NCBI RefSeq assembly: GCF_963259705.1
Contig: NC_081849.1
Location: 54,780,093-54,844,092, forward strand
Direction: 5' to 3'
Origin: Myotis daubentonii
Lineage: Eukaryota > Chordata > Mammalia > Chiroptera > Vespertilionidae
DNA: 64,000 nt
Within the stretch, counting starts at the first letter, position 1. Every line of letters begins with the position of its first letter. This document shows, one piece after another, positions 20,302-31,378 of this stretch. Both the position numbers and the translations under genes were made by a program. Below the pieces are notes generated by a model. The model was not told where the DNA came from. It searched no databases and was given only the letters and a program-made list of their open reading frames with translations.

Positions 20302-20704
20302 TGAAAGGGCGAGGGCTATGCCCTCCATCCTACCCTGGATCCTCCATGTTGGGGCAGAGGCCATGTGCTCAGAAGAGTGCCTTCTTCCCAGAAACCCAGG
20401 CCCCTGCTGGCCACGCCCGGGATTTCTTTGAACTAGCCAATGACAAGCAAGGGATGTTCGCGCCATAGAGATGACCACATCCTGTGCAACAAGACCCGAC
20501 TTGGCGCCTGGCCAATCCGCAGGGCCCACAGCTAGCCCCCTCCCCTCACTATTAAAGCCCTGATTTTCTCATGGATATCACTCGGTCGCTGCGTCGGCTG
20601 GAGGCCCGGGTCGGGTTAGCTAACTCAATAAAGGACCTTCTGCTTTTGCATCGGACTGGCTCCCTGGCGTGGTATCTTGGGGATCTTGAATTCTGGGCAT
20701 AACA
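20302..20704 (+). mobile_element. Solo LTR, probable class I ERV
   Basis: 403 bp with TG (20302) and CA (20703-20704) ends, and identical flanking pentamers AATAG (20297-20301 and 20705-20709). Promoter-like signals are in order: GCCAATGACAAG and GGCCAATCCGC (CAAT boxes), then CTATTAAAGCC (TATA-like), then the AATAAA in CTCAATAAAGGACC near 20627. It is GC-rich relative to its surroundings. No second copy or internal region is present, as expected after LTR-LTR recombination. Minus frames over it are incidental. Confidence 0.85.
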
Positions 20705-20709
20705 AATAG

Positions 20710-22790
20710 GAGAAAATGAAATTTTAATATGTGTACATGGGGAATATAACATAAACATAAAAATCCCCAAAGTGAGGTAACACCGGGTATGTATGTTATT
20801 TGGACAAAGGATAAAGCGGTAGGGGGGCCTGAGCTTCCAAAAGTGAGAATGGGCAATTTACAGGTAACTAGGGAAGAATGGAACACACACACATCTCCGG
20901 TAAACGCTTCCTTCCGTAGAACACAGCGGGTGAGCTAGTAAACAGGCCCCTGCTCTCCCACTTACCATGTTTACTTCAAATCAGGATAAGGGCAACACCC
21001 TAAGCTTTTCTTCCTGGAGTAGGCCTTTCAGATCTCTCCTTTAAGAGTTTTATTTCTTAATAACCAGCTTAACATCAGTAAACCAAAAGGCAGCTTTACG
21101 GTTTTGGTCCCCCTCAATGGTTATAATGTTAGCCTTTGAATGTGCAGTGTCATTGAAAAATTGAGCACTATACTTTATAGGAAAATACTTGTTTATATGC
21201 TTGGATTTTTCAGCTGACCTGACCCACAAACCTTGTTTCTTCATCAGTTAGATATCACAGGTTGGGTTCTCTGGGTAGCAGATGCTAAAGCGAAGTTTAG
21301 GGTATAGGATGTTTACTAGGAAGTGTTTTGGGAATAACGTCTGTAGAATAAGGAAGACGCAAACAGGACTGGGTAGAGGAAGAGATTGAACTGCTATGCA
21401 GATCTCAACAGTCTTGGTTGACTCCATAGAAAGATATGTTGTTAAAATGTCCTGTCAGAGTTGTCTTGGTTTGGAACAAAATAGCCTGGTCTTTTTTTTT
21501 CATGTCAATTGTTGGATGTGGGACACCCTAGGAAGGGTGAGATCTTAACTGAGGTGTGAGGTGGGCCTACAGCAGAGACCACCTTGAAGGGGCTGATAGC
21601 TGAAGGTGTTTGATGACAGCCCTTTCGCAACTGGACATCTGGGTGGCTAATCAACATGTCCATTACACCTAGTCAGTGACTTTCAACAATTTTTCACTAA
21701 GGTCCACAATAAGAAACACCTTTTATACCACCACCCAGGCACACATGCATGCACACATACAAAAGTTTCACAAACTAATAGTTTAGTACTTGTCTCTGTT
21801 GTATGTGATATACTCTGATATTTTCTATTTCAAATTTGGTTTGGTTCCATCCCGTATTATTTTATTTTCCTTTAATTTTAAAAATGCTATTTACAACACA
21901 CTAATTTGATTTCCACATGCGGTTTGAAAATATGGAATTGGATTGATTATGGAAGTAAACCAATATTGAGCAAGTTCTCTAGTGTAAGTAGAATGGGCCA
22001 GCAGAGTGTTCCTGCATGTGGTTGGGTTACTTGCATTTCTAGGAAACAAGAGAAGTGCCACAGAACAGCTTTGCAGATCTGTGGGCCCAGAGAGGGTGTG
22101 GTTCATCACACATCTACAAATCCTCGAATGCCTCGTTTCAGGTGGAGTGCCATTTGGATTACTTGTTTTAACAATCTGAGCTCCAGGCAAGATTTTCAAA
22201 GAAGGATCATAATTACTAGGGAATAAAATAGTCACTGTCAGGGAGCACCATAACTTCCACTTACTTGTAGAGTTTCTGGCTGAGGTCAGGTATAAATACC
22301 TTAGTTTTCCAGACAGTGGATGCCTGTGATCTGTTTTGTATTACAACTTTCTCAGGAGAGGAAGTACTAAGAGAAACGTTTGATGTCATGCTATAGAGCA
22401 TATGAGTGTTGAAATATATAGGGTAAATGCCTGAATGGGATTGTATGGCTAAAAATTAAAGTTATGAAAAAAGACTCAATTTTTAGACAAAGATATAAAA
22501 AAGATCAAATTCAGGAAGATGACAAATCAATAAATGTTTTTTTTCTCTGGGCCAAAAACAACAGTAACAAATGAAAAGAAGTCCTGTGTGCTTGGAAATA
22601 AAGCAATGAGTTTAGGGTACTTACTTGTACAACATTTACACAGGAGCAAAGTAGAAATTTTATTACATGCACTTAAAATTTAAGATATATAAGCAGAATA
22701 GATATGGTTCCATTGGAGAGGTATACAAGCAAAGATGTAGTAAGATATCTACTACTTTTCATGTTTTATGCGAAGTTGTCTACAATTTGT
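20710..22790. other. Mostly unannotated; possible old repeats
   Basis: 21240-21670 and 21680-21850 have the look of old interspersed repeats; GTCAGTGACTTTCAACAATTTTTCACTAAGG at 21671 resembles the terminal motif of Charlie-type hAT elements (CAGTGGTTTTCAACC-like), but the other end was not found. Opposed frames at 21891-22235 (114 codons minus, 106 plus) have no recognised domain and I treat them as non-coding. Confidence 0.35.
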
Positions 22791-22794
22791 ATCA

Positions 22795-22882
22795 CATTAA
22801 TTCTTGCAGTGACCTTCCAGGTAGACTTGGCAGCTTCCAATTTTATAAATGAGGAAATTGAGGCTAAATTGTAAGTGACTTA
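22795..22882 (-). repeat. MIR fragment
   Basis: TTTTATAAATGAGGAAATTGAGGCTAAATTG is the antisense MIR core; the preceding ATTAATTCTTGCAGTGACC fits the MIR segment for the small-deletion tail. Ancient and decayed. Confidence 0.6.
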
Positions 22883-22892
22883 GCTAGGTTGG

Positions 22893-22985
22893 TGGATTCT
22901 CTCTTATTATTGATGTTTCTGCCTCTCTCTACCTCTCCCTTCCTCTCTCTGAAGTCAATAAAAGTATATTTGAACACAAAAATCC
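22893..22985 (+). repeat. VES SINE, 3' fragment
   Basis: Only the end is present: GATTCTCTCTTATTATTGATGTTTCTGCC, the CTCTCCCTTCCTCTCTCTGAAGTCAATAAAAGTATATTTG tail. 5' truncation is unusual for a SINE that normally inserts full length. Confidence 0.75.
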
Positions 22986-23084
22986 AGCAGCCAGGTTTTT
23001 ATCAACTCAAAATAATAAGGATGCTTATAAACCAAAGAAAGGTTGACACTGAAGTCAACAAAGGATCTGAAAACCAGTGAAAAG

Positions 23085-23585
23085 TTTTATGGTATGGGAG
23101 TCCAGAATGTGCCACCCAGATATGAGCCTTAGTGGTATACAGATTACTTTGAGCTAAAGGCAGTTTTAGCTTTAGGCTTAAGAGAAACTACTAGAATAAT
23201 TTGAATTAGGGGCTTTGCTCATAAGAGGTTATCAATGGTGACTTCTTTTTACCTATCTATAGGACAGGGCAAACTTCTATTTACTAAAAGTTTGCTCTAC
23301 TTATCATCCTGCATTGACCTTTTGAAGGCCCTAAGGCACCTTACCTTATTCCTAGCTCAGGGTGCCTCATGTACTTCTCCCTTTCTCTCTCTGAATCTCT
23401 CATGTATGTGGGATCTCTGAATCTCTCATGTATGTGGGATCTCTGATTCTCTCATGTATGTGGGATTCCCTGTGTGCATGAGATTAAGTTTAATTTTCTC
23501 ATATCAATCTCCCTCCTATTGATTTGAGTATTTGGCTTGCTGAAAGAACAAGAGGAGGGAAAGGGGAATTTCCCCCTTCCTCACA
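23085..23585 (+). repeat. Probable ERV LTR
   Basis: The layout (GGGAGTCCAGAATGTGCC start, ATGAGCCTTAGTGGTATACAG, an AGCTCAGGGTGCCTCATG promoter-like zone, CTCTCTCTGAATCTCTCATG repeats and a GGGAATTTCCCCCTTCCTCACA end) looks like a class I type LTR. Ends are approximate. I did not find a convincing target duplication. Confidence 0.5.
23393..23468 (+). repeat. 26-bp tandem repeat, three units
   Basis: Units at 23393-23418, 23419-23444 and 23445-23468 each contain ATCTCTCATGTATGTGGGAT. The third is shortened. The repeat lies inside the probable LTR, where promoter-proximal repeats are common. Confidence 0.9.
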
Positions 23586-23589
23586 AAAG

Positions 23590-24054
23590 ACATATTCCAT
23601 ATCAATTAGATGTATATAGTAATATCTAATATATCTAATATATATATTTAATTTGTATCTCTCCAATGCCTGGCTGTTTTCAAGCACATCACATCTAAAA
23701 ACCGTAGTATCATTTTTAAAGGCAATATCAGACTATGTTTGATTTGGCAGGGTATATCCATTCATGAACTTATGTTCACTTCAAATGTTACTGGTGTATT
23801 ACTAACATTAGTTCTACAAAAGGCGAAAGAAGTTTATAAAGGACAGACTTTAAAAAATCATTATTAGCCCAGTTCCCTCAAAATAGCACAAGAAATTAAA
23901 TGATTGACCTCATTAAATTGCTCACCTCGAATTTTTTATTCTCCGAAATTAGCTCTGAGCACGGTTAGAGGACAAATTTAATGTCAACAATAGAGATGAA
24001 AAATAAACTAGAAAATGAGTTCAGAAGTTGATGGAGATACTAGAAAGGGTAAAA
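23590..24054. other. Unannotated AT-rich sequence
   Basis: It begins with a short TA-rich microsatellite (AATATCTAATATATCTAATATATATATTTAA, about 23622-23652). Nothing else was recognised. Confidence 0.5.
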
Positions 24055-24070
24055 CATAATCATGTTTTCT

Positions 24071-24325
24071 GTTTGTTTTGTTTTTTTAATTCTCCCCAGA
24101 GGATAATTTTTCCATGGATTTTTAGAGAGAGTAGAATGGAGGAAGAAAGAGAGAGAGAAACATCGATGTGGGGGAGACACATGGATTGGTTGCCTCCTGC
24201 ACTTGCCCTGACCAGGGCTGGGGATCAAACCTGCAACTGAGGCACATGCCTTTGTCCAGGAATCGAAACCAAGACCCTTTGGTGTTCAGGCCAATGCTTT
24301 AGTCGCTGAGCCACACTGGTTAGAG
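24071..24325 (-). repeat. VES-type SINE, older subtype
   Basis: Antisense; the head is GAGCCACACTGGTTAGAG, with box-B-like GGAATCGAAACC and the purine tract GGAGGAAGAAAGAGAGAGAG. Target duplications CATAATCATGTTTTCT (24055-24070) and CATAATCACCTTTTCT (24326-24341) match at 14 of 16. Confidence 0.87.
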
Positions 24326-24410
24326 CATAATCACCTTTTCTCTATTTACATTATCCATACAAGTGAAATTTCTGAGTTGGGCTTGTTGTGCAGTGGCTTT
24401 CATATTTATA

Positions 24411-24766
24411 CTAGAGTCCCAACACAAAATTTGTGCACAGGTATGGCCCTAGGCCTGGCTTGCGATCAGGGCTATCTTCTCCAGCTGCCTGCAGCCAGCC
24501 TCACCTTCTGCCACCACCAACCCGTGGTCCCCCATTCACCATCAGGTGATTTGTGCCTGACAGCCAGGGGGAGGGACCAAGAGGTCGGCTGTTCCTGCCC
24601 GCTTACCGGCCCCGCCCCCACCATGGGTGGCCATCAGGCGATCGGAGCCTGCTCTGGGGAAAGGGACTAAGAGGTGGTTAATGCACCTCATAGTGACTGG
24701 TCCAGCGGTCATTCTGGTATTCTGCTGTTAAGGTCAATTTGCATATTACCCTTTTATTATATAGGA
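24411..24766 (-). mobile_element. Nonautonomous Helitron
   Basis: The plus strand begins CTAGAGTCCCAACACAAAATTTGTGCAC (CTAG end and degenerate hairpin ACACAAAATTTGTG) and ends GGTCAATTTGCATATTACCCTTTTATTATATAGGA followed by T. The interior (CCATGGGTGGCCATCAGGCGATCGGAGCC) differs from the 7463 type and marks another HeliBat subfamily. Left flank A and right flank T fit A|T insertion. The 97-codon frame in it is incidental. Confidence 0.9.
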
Positions 24767-26780
24767 TGACCTTGATTATGCAACAGTTTTTATATTTCTC
24801 TTAACTTGGTCAAGTCATAACACTTCTGGGTCTAACCTTTCCTTCCTTGTAAAAGGGCCAGTATTTTTTAAAAATGTGTGTTTTGAGCTACACTGTTGTT
24901 TTTATTCAGCTACATTTTTCATCAGAGGAGTGATTATAAGAGACTGTATGAAGATTTTCAGAGTCTTATACTTGAGGAACAGAAGAGAGCAGTTTCTTGT
25001 TTGAATTCTAATGGGATCCTTCTCTGTGATCTTGAACAGGTCACTTAAATTTTTTGTGACCTGATATCCAAATGATAAAATGGAAATTCTAATTCTGGTT
25101 GAAACTGTTGTATTTAATTAAAGTTTTATTATCAAATATTAGGAGAGCATTTTAACTTATTTTTTTATTTAACAATTGAATCCCTACAATGACTAAGTAC
25201 TGTGCTTTTCACTATGGTACCAGGATAACCAAGATGTGTCTTATATCTTCAAAGTTGTTTCTAGTTGAGTTAGAGTGAAAGGCATGTACCAGGATAATAA
25301 AGGGAATGAGAGGAAGCAATGGCTGATCAGGAGATGATGTGAACGAGGGTGGAGTGTGGAGCTCCCTATTATCCCCAACTTAAATGCTAGCTTAACGATG
25401 CCAATGTGCTGACTACCCCACCCAGCCCCTTGATTGTCTTTGAGAACCCTCACCAAGGGTGCATCTGTGTTTTACAGACTCATGAACATTTACGTGGAGA
25501 GTCATTATGATAGAATGACTGATTCCAAAGGCGTTCTTATAAGAGAATCTTTCTGTGCTTAATAACAAAATAATTCAGAACAATCTAGACATCACACAAA
25601 TTCTAGCATCTCCTGACAAATGTATTTTCTTTCTCTAATCCTTAACGTCAGCATTTTAGAATAAAATGAAGACAGCCACTTCACAAAATCATGTGACATA
25701 GGAAAAAGATGAAACCATGAGAGACCGCCACTGGCTCAAATCCTGGCTCTGATATCTAGCTCCCAATTGACGTTGGGGGGAAATTTCTTTCCTTCTTTCT
25801 GCCTCTCTTAGAGCTTGTGAAACAGTCTTATGGCATCTCACTCAAGGGATTATTGTGCGGGAGGTAGCATGTGTACTAGTAAGTCTAGGTTCCTCCCTTA
25901 CATCATCCCATGGAACCCTGCACTTCCCTTTGATAGCACATTTTGCACTTTGTAATTCAGTAATTGTAAAATGTGATCTTGTATGAATGTCTCCTCTGCC
26001 TTCTGCTGGGAGACACACTTCCTGAGGGAAGGAACCGTATCTCTCCTACTTAGCAGGTATCTAGCACCTCCTTGAGTAAATGCTGATTGGGCGAAACCAG
26101 AGTAGTGTATGGCATGTCTGACCCTGTTTGTAAACCCTGCCTCCCTTCCTTCTTAGACCAGACACCTGACAGTCTTCTTTTCTTGTTCTGTTCCTCTGTG
26201 CATTTTGGGAGTTTCTGTGCTGCTCTTACAATACATGGTATTGGTATTTTTAGCATATTGCCTGCTTATAATGCTTCATAGGGGCTCCTCATATGTAGCA
26301 TGGGCCTTCTTCCTCAACATTAAACTCTTTCTGAACCAAAAACATTATCTCTATGACTTTTACTGGTCCTTAAAATGGGATTTTTCCTGAGTTGTTCCTA
26401 AAAATGATAAAGTGATTTCAGTATCTAGTTATATGATTTTGAAATTTAAAAAATTTCATTTCATTTAAGTTCATAGGATAAAGATTAGTCTGATCATTGG
26501 TAGCTTTGGATCTCACTGCTATTATACTGTTTATTATTAAATAAGAAACCTAAACCTTATAGATTACTATATTATATTTAACCCAAAGGAGAAAATTAAA
26601 GGTGTCAACTGGTGCACTGTATGCTCATTTTACTCATTTTCATGTTGACTGGCTTGTTTACGAATATAACAATTATTTCTTGAGTTTACCAAGTCATGGC
26701 AGCATTAAAATAGATCACAGCTCAGGTTTGTCTTTTGCTTGCATTCCAGATGAGGGCTCTGAAGAATTGCACATTCCAGG
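24767..26780. other. Unique sequence with MIR and L2-type debris
   Basis: Sense MIR-like segments are at about 24990-25090 (GATCTTGAACAGGTCACTTAAATTTTTTGTGACCTG) and 25715-25860 (CTGGCTCTGATATCTAG). 25160-25300 and 25980-26080 resemble L2/MIR3-type 3' ends (CTGAGGGAAGGAACCGTATCT). No exon was found. Confidence 0.45.
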
Positions 26781-26786
26781 CGTGCA

Positions 26787-26800
26787 GTTTCCATAGCAAC
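26787..26800 (+). promoter_or_regulatory. X-box-like site (RFX motif)
   Basis: GTTTCCATAGCAAC fits the imperfect palindrome GTNRCC-N(0-3)-RGYAAC bound by RFX-family transcription factors. The surrounding 26700-26900 is free of recognisable repeats and GC-richer than its neighbours. This is a motif match only. One site of this length can occur by chance in 64 kb. Confidence 0.35.
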
Positions 26801-27566
26801 CCGGACAAAGGCATAGCAAAATCATTCTTCGAGGCCCACAAGGAAAAAATAAATTCCACCTTGCTTTTTGTTTGCGGATCTGTGCCCCCTGAGCAGTTCA
26901 GCTGGCTGGCACTGTCCCTGCTCTCTAGGAATCCCTGTTTGAAATTTACATACAGCATTATGCATCTCTGGAATCTGCAAAATAGGATTTGGTGAGAATG
27001 ACTAGAAAGTTATTTCTCCTCGAACCCAGAAGTTTTTTACAATAAGATAAAAAAAGTATACATTTAAACAGCTACTGAGCTTATGAACATGGTGTTGCTC
27101 AACAAATTATAAAAAACTTTGAAATAGGTCTTGAAGAACAGAGTTTTAGAGTAAATAAATAGAATTAATTATTAGAGGCAATTTGGTATTTCAAGATTAT
27201 TTTTTTTTATTAGAAAACTAAGATCAGGTCAAACTATATCTGATGAACTTGTAGGTCAGATGTCTTGAGTAAAAGGAAGTCATAGAGTCTGTATGAATTT
27301 CTTTGGAAAATGATGTCTCTCCCATTGGCTTGCAAGGTTTCAAAGCAGGCTGGCTGTCTTATTCATGTATCTTTCATTGCACTGCGCACAGTACTTTGAA
27401 GCTATTTTAGGGCCTGGATTGATGTAGTGAATAGTCCCACAATGCTCTTCTACAGAGGGTTCTTTAGCACCACAGTCAGAAACAGAATACTCTGTGCTTC
27501 TGAGGCACAGCTATTGGCCCTACTTAATAAACTCATAGCACAATCCATACTCCACTTTCTTTTCTT

Positions 27567-27661
27567 TTTTTTTTCTTTTCTTTTTTTTTTTATTGCTTAA
27601 AGTATTACAAAGGGTATTACATATGTGTCCATTTTCCCCCCCGCCCTAGACAGTCCCCTAG
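27567..27661 (-). repeat. L1 3' end, extreme 5' truncation
   Basis: The T-rich run to 27593 is the reversed poly(A) tail; ATTGCTTAAAGTATTACAAAGGGTATTACATATG and CCCGCCCTAGACAGTCCCC equal the start of the larger copy at 40283. Perfect 15-bp duplications CCACTTTCTTTTCTT flank it (27552-27566 and 27662-27676). It is a young, roughly 95-bp insertion. Confidence 0.92.
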
Positions 27662-27719
27662 CCACTTTCTTTTCTTTATTGAATTTAATTACAACCATGT
27701 TAAAAAAATATGTTCACTC

Positions 27720-28850
27720 TTTGAGTCATTTTTTCAACAAATAACTTTTGAAAAATGATTGCACACTAGGTACTATGCTAGGAACATGCCCTCACGGAGT
27801 CCACCCAAGACTGCCAGATTAAAAAAAATAAAATAACAAAAAAGAAACATACGAAAAGCAAAATGTGACCATTACTACACACTCTAAAATTCCATCATAG
27901 TGCGGCTTTTTCTGGGTTTTCTGGGGGAGAACAGGGGCATGTCTCTGCTTCAGCATGGTGGCTGCATTAACATGGGGGTTAGATCAGGTGAGGCCTTCAA
28001 ACAAAGACGAAGTCTGTTCTGAGTCTTGAATCAGGCAAAGTGGGGGAAACACTCAGAGGAAACAGATAAAAAGCACAAGGATATGGGAGAAAGTTAATGA
28101 CTTAGGCGCTGGGCATAGGTCCTAACGTAGGCAGGAAGGGAAGTGAGCATGGAGAAGAAGGCAGGAGCCAGGCCCTCAAGGGCTTTGCAGAGCGAAGGAG
28201 TGTGAATCTCACTCTAATGATTGGGAAGCCACTGAGCCAATTCAGCAGAAGTGTTAAATCTGTACAGTTGGTCTGGGCAAGTGTTGAGGATGAAGATAGT
28301 CACTTGTAGCTGGGAGACCATTCAGAGGCAAAGGGCAGTGTGGAAGAGAGATGATGAGGGCCAAAACTAAGGCTGTGGTGACAGAGCTGGAGAGGAGAGC
28401 TCGAGTTGGAAGGAAGGATGGACTTGGTAACCAATTGTTTGGGTTAAGGTACAAAAAGGAAAGGAAGACTGGAGTGGATTTCAAGTTTCTAGTGCAGGTG
28501 CTGGAAAAATAATATTATTAACTAAAGTTAGTATGAGAAGCAAAAAATCCATAAAAATTAAGAGTAAGGCTTGAATCCTTGTGCTGCCCACCTCTCAAGT
28601 GACTTCAGGCAAGATTCTTAAGATATGCGAGCCTCAATTCCTTTGAAATGATCCCATGGGGATTGTTTGGAGAATTCAATGAAATAACACTTATAAAACA
28701 TTCATACTTTTGCTCAATCTACATTTTTGAGCATTTATTATGTGCCAGGGTAAGGGGTTCAGAGGGGTAGAAGACAAAGCCCTGCTGGAAATTCTACTGG
28801 ATAGTGAGGAGGTCGATATACACAAATTAATGAATAAATAAATGAGCCAA
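27720..28850. repeat. Ancient L2/MIR-type debris
   Basis: 27730-27810, 28130-28470 (GGCCCTCAAGGGCTTTGCAGAG, GGGAAGCCACTGAGCC) and 28725-28850 (CATTTATTATGTGCCAGGG) look like well-known ancient mammalian repeats of the L2 group; 28595-28720 is MIR-like (AGTGACTTCAGGCAAGATTCTTAAG). Boundaries and families are approximate. Confidence 0.45.
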
Positions 28851-29188
28851 TCAATGATAGATTTGCAAGAGACACCCAGGGGACTGTGTGCACAGACTTG
28901 TTTGGAAAGGTCAAGGAATAATTAGGGCACCGCCTTCGGCACTCCCCTAAGTCTCTCCTAAGTCAGAATTCCGATAAACAGGGCAGACGGCCTTCCACAT
29001 ACTTCCCTTTTCTCAGAATGTCCTCCTTACAACTTTTCAACCAAGTCTCTTGTGCTCCCCAACATATTCCTATTATGAATGTAAATAAAATTGTTAGTGG
29101 AAAGTGGGGAGGAGCTCTTTAAAGGAGAATTGAGGTTCATTGGCCAGGAATTCCCATGGGCACATCGTAATTAATAATATTCTTCTCA

Positions 29189-29406
29189 TGCCCTGGCTGG
29201 TTTGGCTCAGTGGATAGAGCATTGGCCTGCGGACTGAAGGGTCCCGGGTTTGATTCCAGTCAAGGGCACATGCCTGGGTTGTGGGCTCAATCCACAGTGG
29301 GGGTTGTGCAGGAGGCAGCCAATCAATGATTCTCTCTCATCATTGATATTTCTATTTCTCTCTCCCTCTCCCTTCCTCTCTGAAATCAATAAAAATATAT
29401 TCAAAA
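29189..29406 (+). repeat. VES SINE, full length, young
   Basis: Head CCCTGGCTGGTTTGGCTCAGTGGATAGAGC (A-box-like), box B GGGTTTGATTCC, CACAGTGGGGGTTGTGCAGGAGGCAGCC, CATCATTGATATTTC, pyrimidine tract and AATAAAAATATATTCAAAA tail. Perfect 13-bp duplications AATATTCTTCTCA flank it (29176-29188 and 29407-29419). Confidence 0.96.
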
Positions 29407-29489
29407 AATATTCTTCTCAACAGCTCTAGAAATATATTTTCCTTTTATTTTTTCCAATTATTATTATTTTTTTACTAAAGTTTTTTTTA

Positions 29490-29638
29490 TTTCAAGAAAA
29501 ATGATTTTAAATATACTATTGTTACATGCAATCAACATTAATATTTTAAGAAAAATGATTTTAAATATATTGCTACATGCAATAAACTAATATTTTAAGA
29601 AAAACGATTTTAAATATAATAATATTACATGCAATACT
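29490..29638 (+). repeat. Tandem repeat of about 50 bp, three units
   Basis: Units at about 29490-29543, 29544-29592 and 29593-29638 share TTTTAAGAAAAATGATTTTA and TTACATGCAAT. They vary in length by small AT-rich indels. No known satellite was recognised. Confidence 0.85.
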
Positions 29639-30104
29639 TTTAAAAATTCCCGTTATTTTTTAAATTTCTTTGAACCTGACTCAACCTTAAGACCAGTTTT
29701 TCTTTCAAAGATGGGAGACTGTTAGCTATGTTTTTGAAATCTGAAATTCATACAGTCATATGGGAAACTCTATTTTAACCTTAATGCTTTTAGTTGGGCT
29801 CTCTATTATTCACTTCTACATTTTTTCTGTGCAGCAATAGAAATATATTATTTGCATGATCAAAATATGATTATTCAACATAGATTTAGTGTTATGCATT
29901 TTTAAAATTGTAAATGGAGACTGTTACATAAGAAAAACTTAAGTAACTACACTATCCTGTTGTTAAACATCATGTCTAAGAATTTATTGTATTACATGCC
30001 AAGAAAAGATTATAAACAACTTCTGTAATACACCCACAGAGCCATCTAAAGTTTATATGAATCCTAGTTGAGATTTTCTGCCACTTATTTCACTTATTTT
30101 AAAA

Positions 30105-30235
30105 AAAATATTTTTATTGCTTTCAGAGAGGAAGGGAGAGAGAGGGAAAGAGAGATAGGAACATCAATGATGAGAAAGAATCATTGATCGACTGCTTCCT
30201 GCACATCCCACACTGGGGAATGAGCCTGCAACCCA
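30105..30235 (-). repeat. VES SINE, 3' half
   Basis: Antisense tail, GAGAGGAAGGGAGAG tract, CATCAATGATGAGAAAGAATC and CCCACACTGGGGAATGAGCC; it breaks off before the tRNA-like head (after CAACCCAGAAAC). Confidence 0.85.
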
Positions 30236-30832
30236 GAAACATTACAGTTTGATAAAGATTAATGCATGGCATGCATTAAAACATAGTGATAATATAAATT
30301 AAACATTTAAACATGAAAGGAGTAGCTAGAAAAGAATGAGCTAAGTAGATACAGAACTATATAAAACAGGGATAGTATTGCTCTAGAATTAGGTGAATGA
30401 CAGCCTCCTCATCTATTCACAGTGAATTCTAACAAAGAGCTAATGAAGATAAACAGTCTATTTAAGTGCTGCTGGAAAATTCCCCTTCAGCCAGCAGCTG
30501 GCTGGACTGTTGTCATTCAAAGGGCGTAAGTAAATATCACATAATTGAGTCATTGAGAAACTGAGATGACAATGAGCTACATTCCATTAACACTGTTTAA
30601 AAATTCTTCCTTGGACCATTAAATAGGTAATGTTTAATAGTGGTATTAAGTAAAGAAAAACTGCAAGAAGTCAAAGTTTAAATAGGTCTCAGCTTTTTAA
30701 CCGGAGGTTCCCAGAGAAGGTGGCTGTGGCTCTTGCATGTTAGGGCAAATGTGTTTCTATGAAAGGACACTGATAAGACTCTAAATCACCATCTTTTCTA
30801 GATGTAAGAAATACAAGCTTCATGTGAGACAA
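30236..30832. other. Unannotated sequence
   Basis: No gene or repeat recognised. Confidence 0.4.
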
Positions 30833-30943
30833 CTAGAGGCCCGATGCATGAAATTCATGCAAGGGGCTTGGCCCTTGCAAGCCCCAGCTTCATCTAGAAG
30901 GTCGTCTGGTCTAATTAGAATATTACCCTTTTATTATTATAGA
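30833..30943 (-). mobile_element. Short nonautonomous Helitron, 111 bp, in tandem
   Basis: The plus strand starts CTAGAGGCCCGATGCATGAAATTCATGCA (CTAG end and a perfect hairpin TGCATGAAATTCATGCA) and ends ATTACCCTTTTATTATTATAGA. It touches the next Helitron with no base between them. The interior is almost entirely deleted, leaving little more than the two ends. Confidence 0.88.
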
Positions 30944-31378
30944 CTAGAGGCCTAGTGCATGAAATTCATGCGGGGGGCTGGGGGGGTCCCTCAGACCAGC
31001 CTGCACCCTCTCCAATCTGGGACCACTGGCTCCTAACCGCTCGCCTGCCTGCCTGCCTGATCGCCCCTAACCCATCTGCCTGCCTATTTGCGCCCCTGCC
31101 AGCCTGATCACCCCTAACTGCCCCTGCCTCGGCCCCCACACCTGGGACCCAGGCTTCTCTCCTCTGGCCAGCCGCAGGCACCCAGGACATGGGCTTCCCT
31201 CCCTCTGGCCGGCCACAGGCACCAGAGACCCAGTCAGGCCTGCTTCGCCAGGGCTGGCCGCAGGCACCCAGGACCGTGGGCGGCTTCACTTGGGCCCGGT
31301 TTTGTCAGGAAGGATGTCCGGAAGGTCGTCTGGAAGACGTCCTGTCTTATTAGCATGTTACCCTTTTATTAGTATAGA
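30944..31378 (-). mobile_element. Nonautonomous Helitron, second of a tandem pair
   Basis: It begins CTAGAGGCCTAGTGCATGAAATTCATGC, carries GGGGTCCCTCAGACCAGCCTGCACCCTC and CTGCCTGCCTGATC repeats, and ends ATTAGCATGTTACCCTTTTATTAGTATAGA followed by T. Same subfamily as the 33909 copy. Frames here (107 and 66 codons, minus) are GC-rich repeat frames, not genes. Confidence 0.9.

Noticed and set aside
21891..22235. Opposed frames of 114 and 106 codons
   Set aside because: Mutually antisense with no domain; chance open frames are the simpler explanation.
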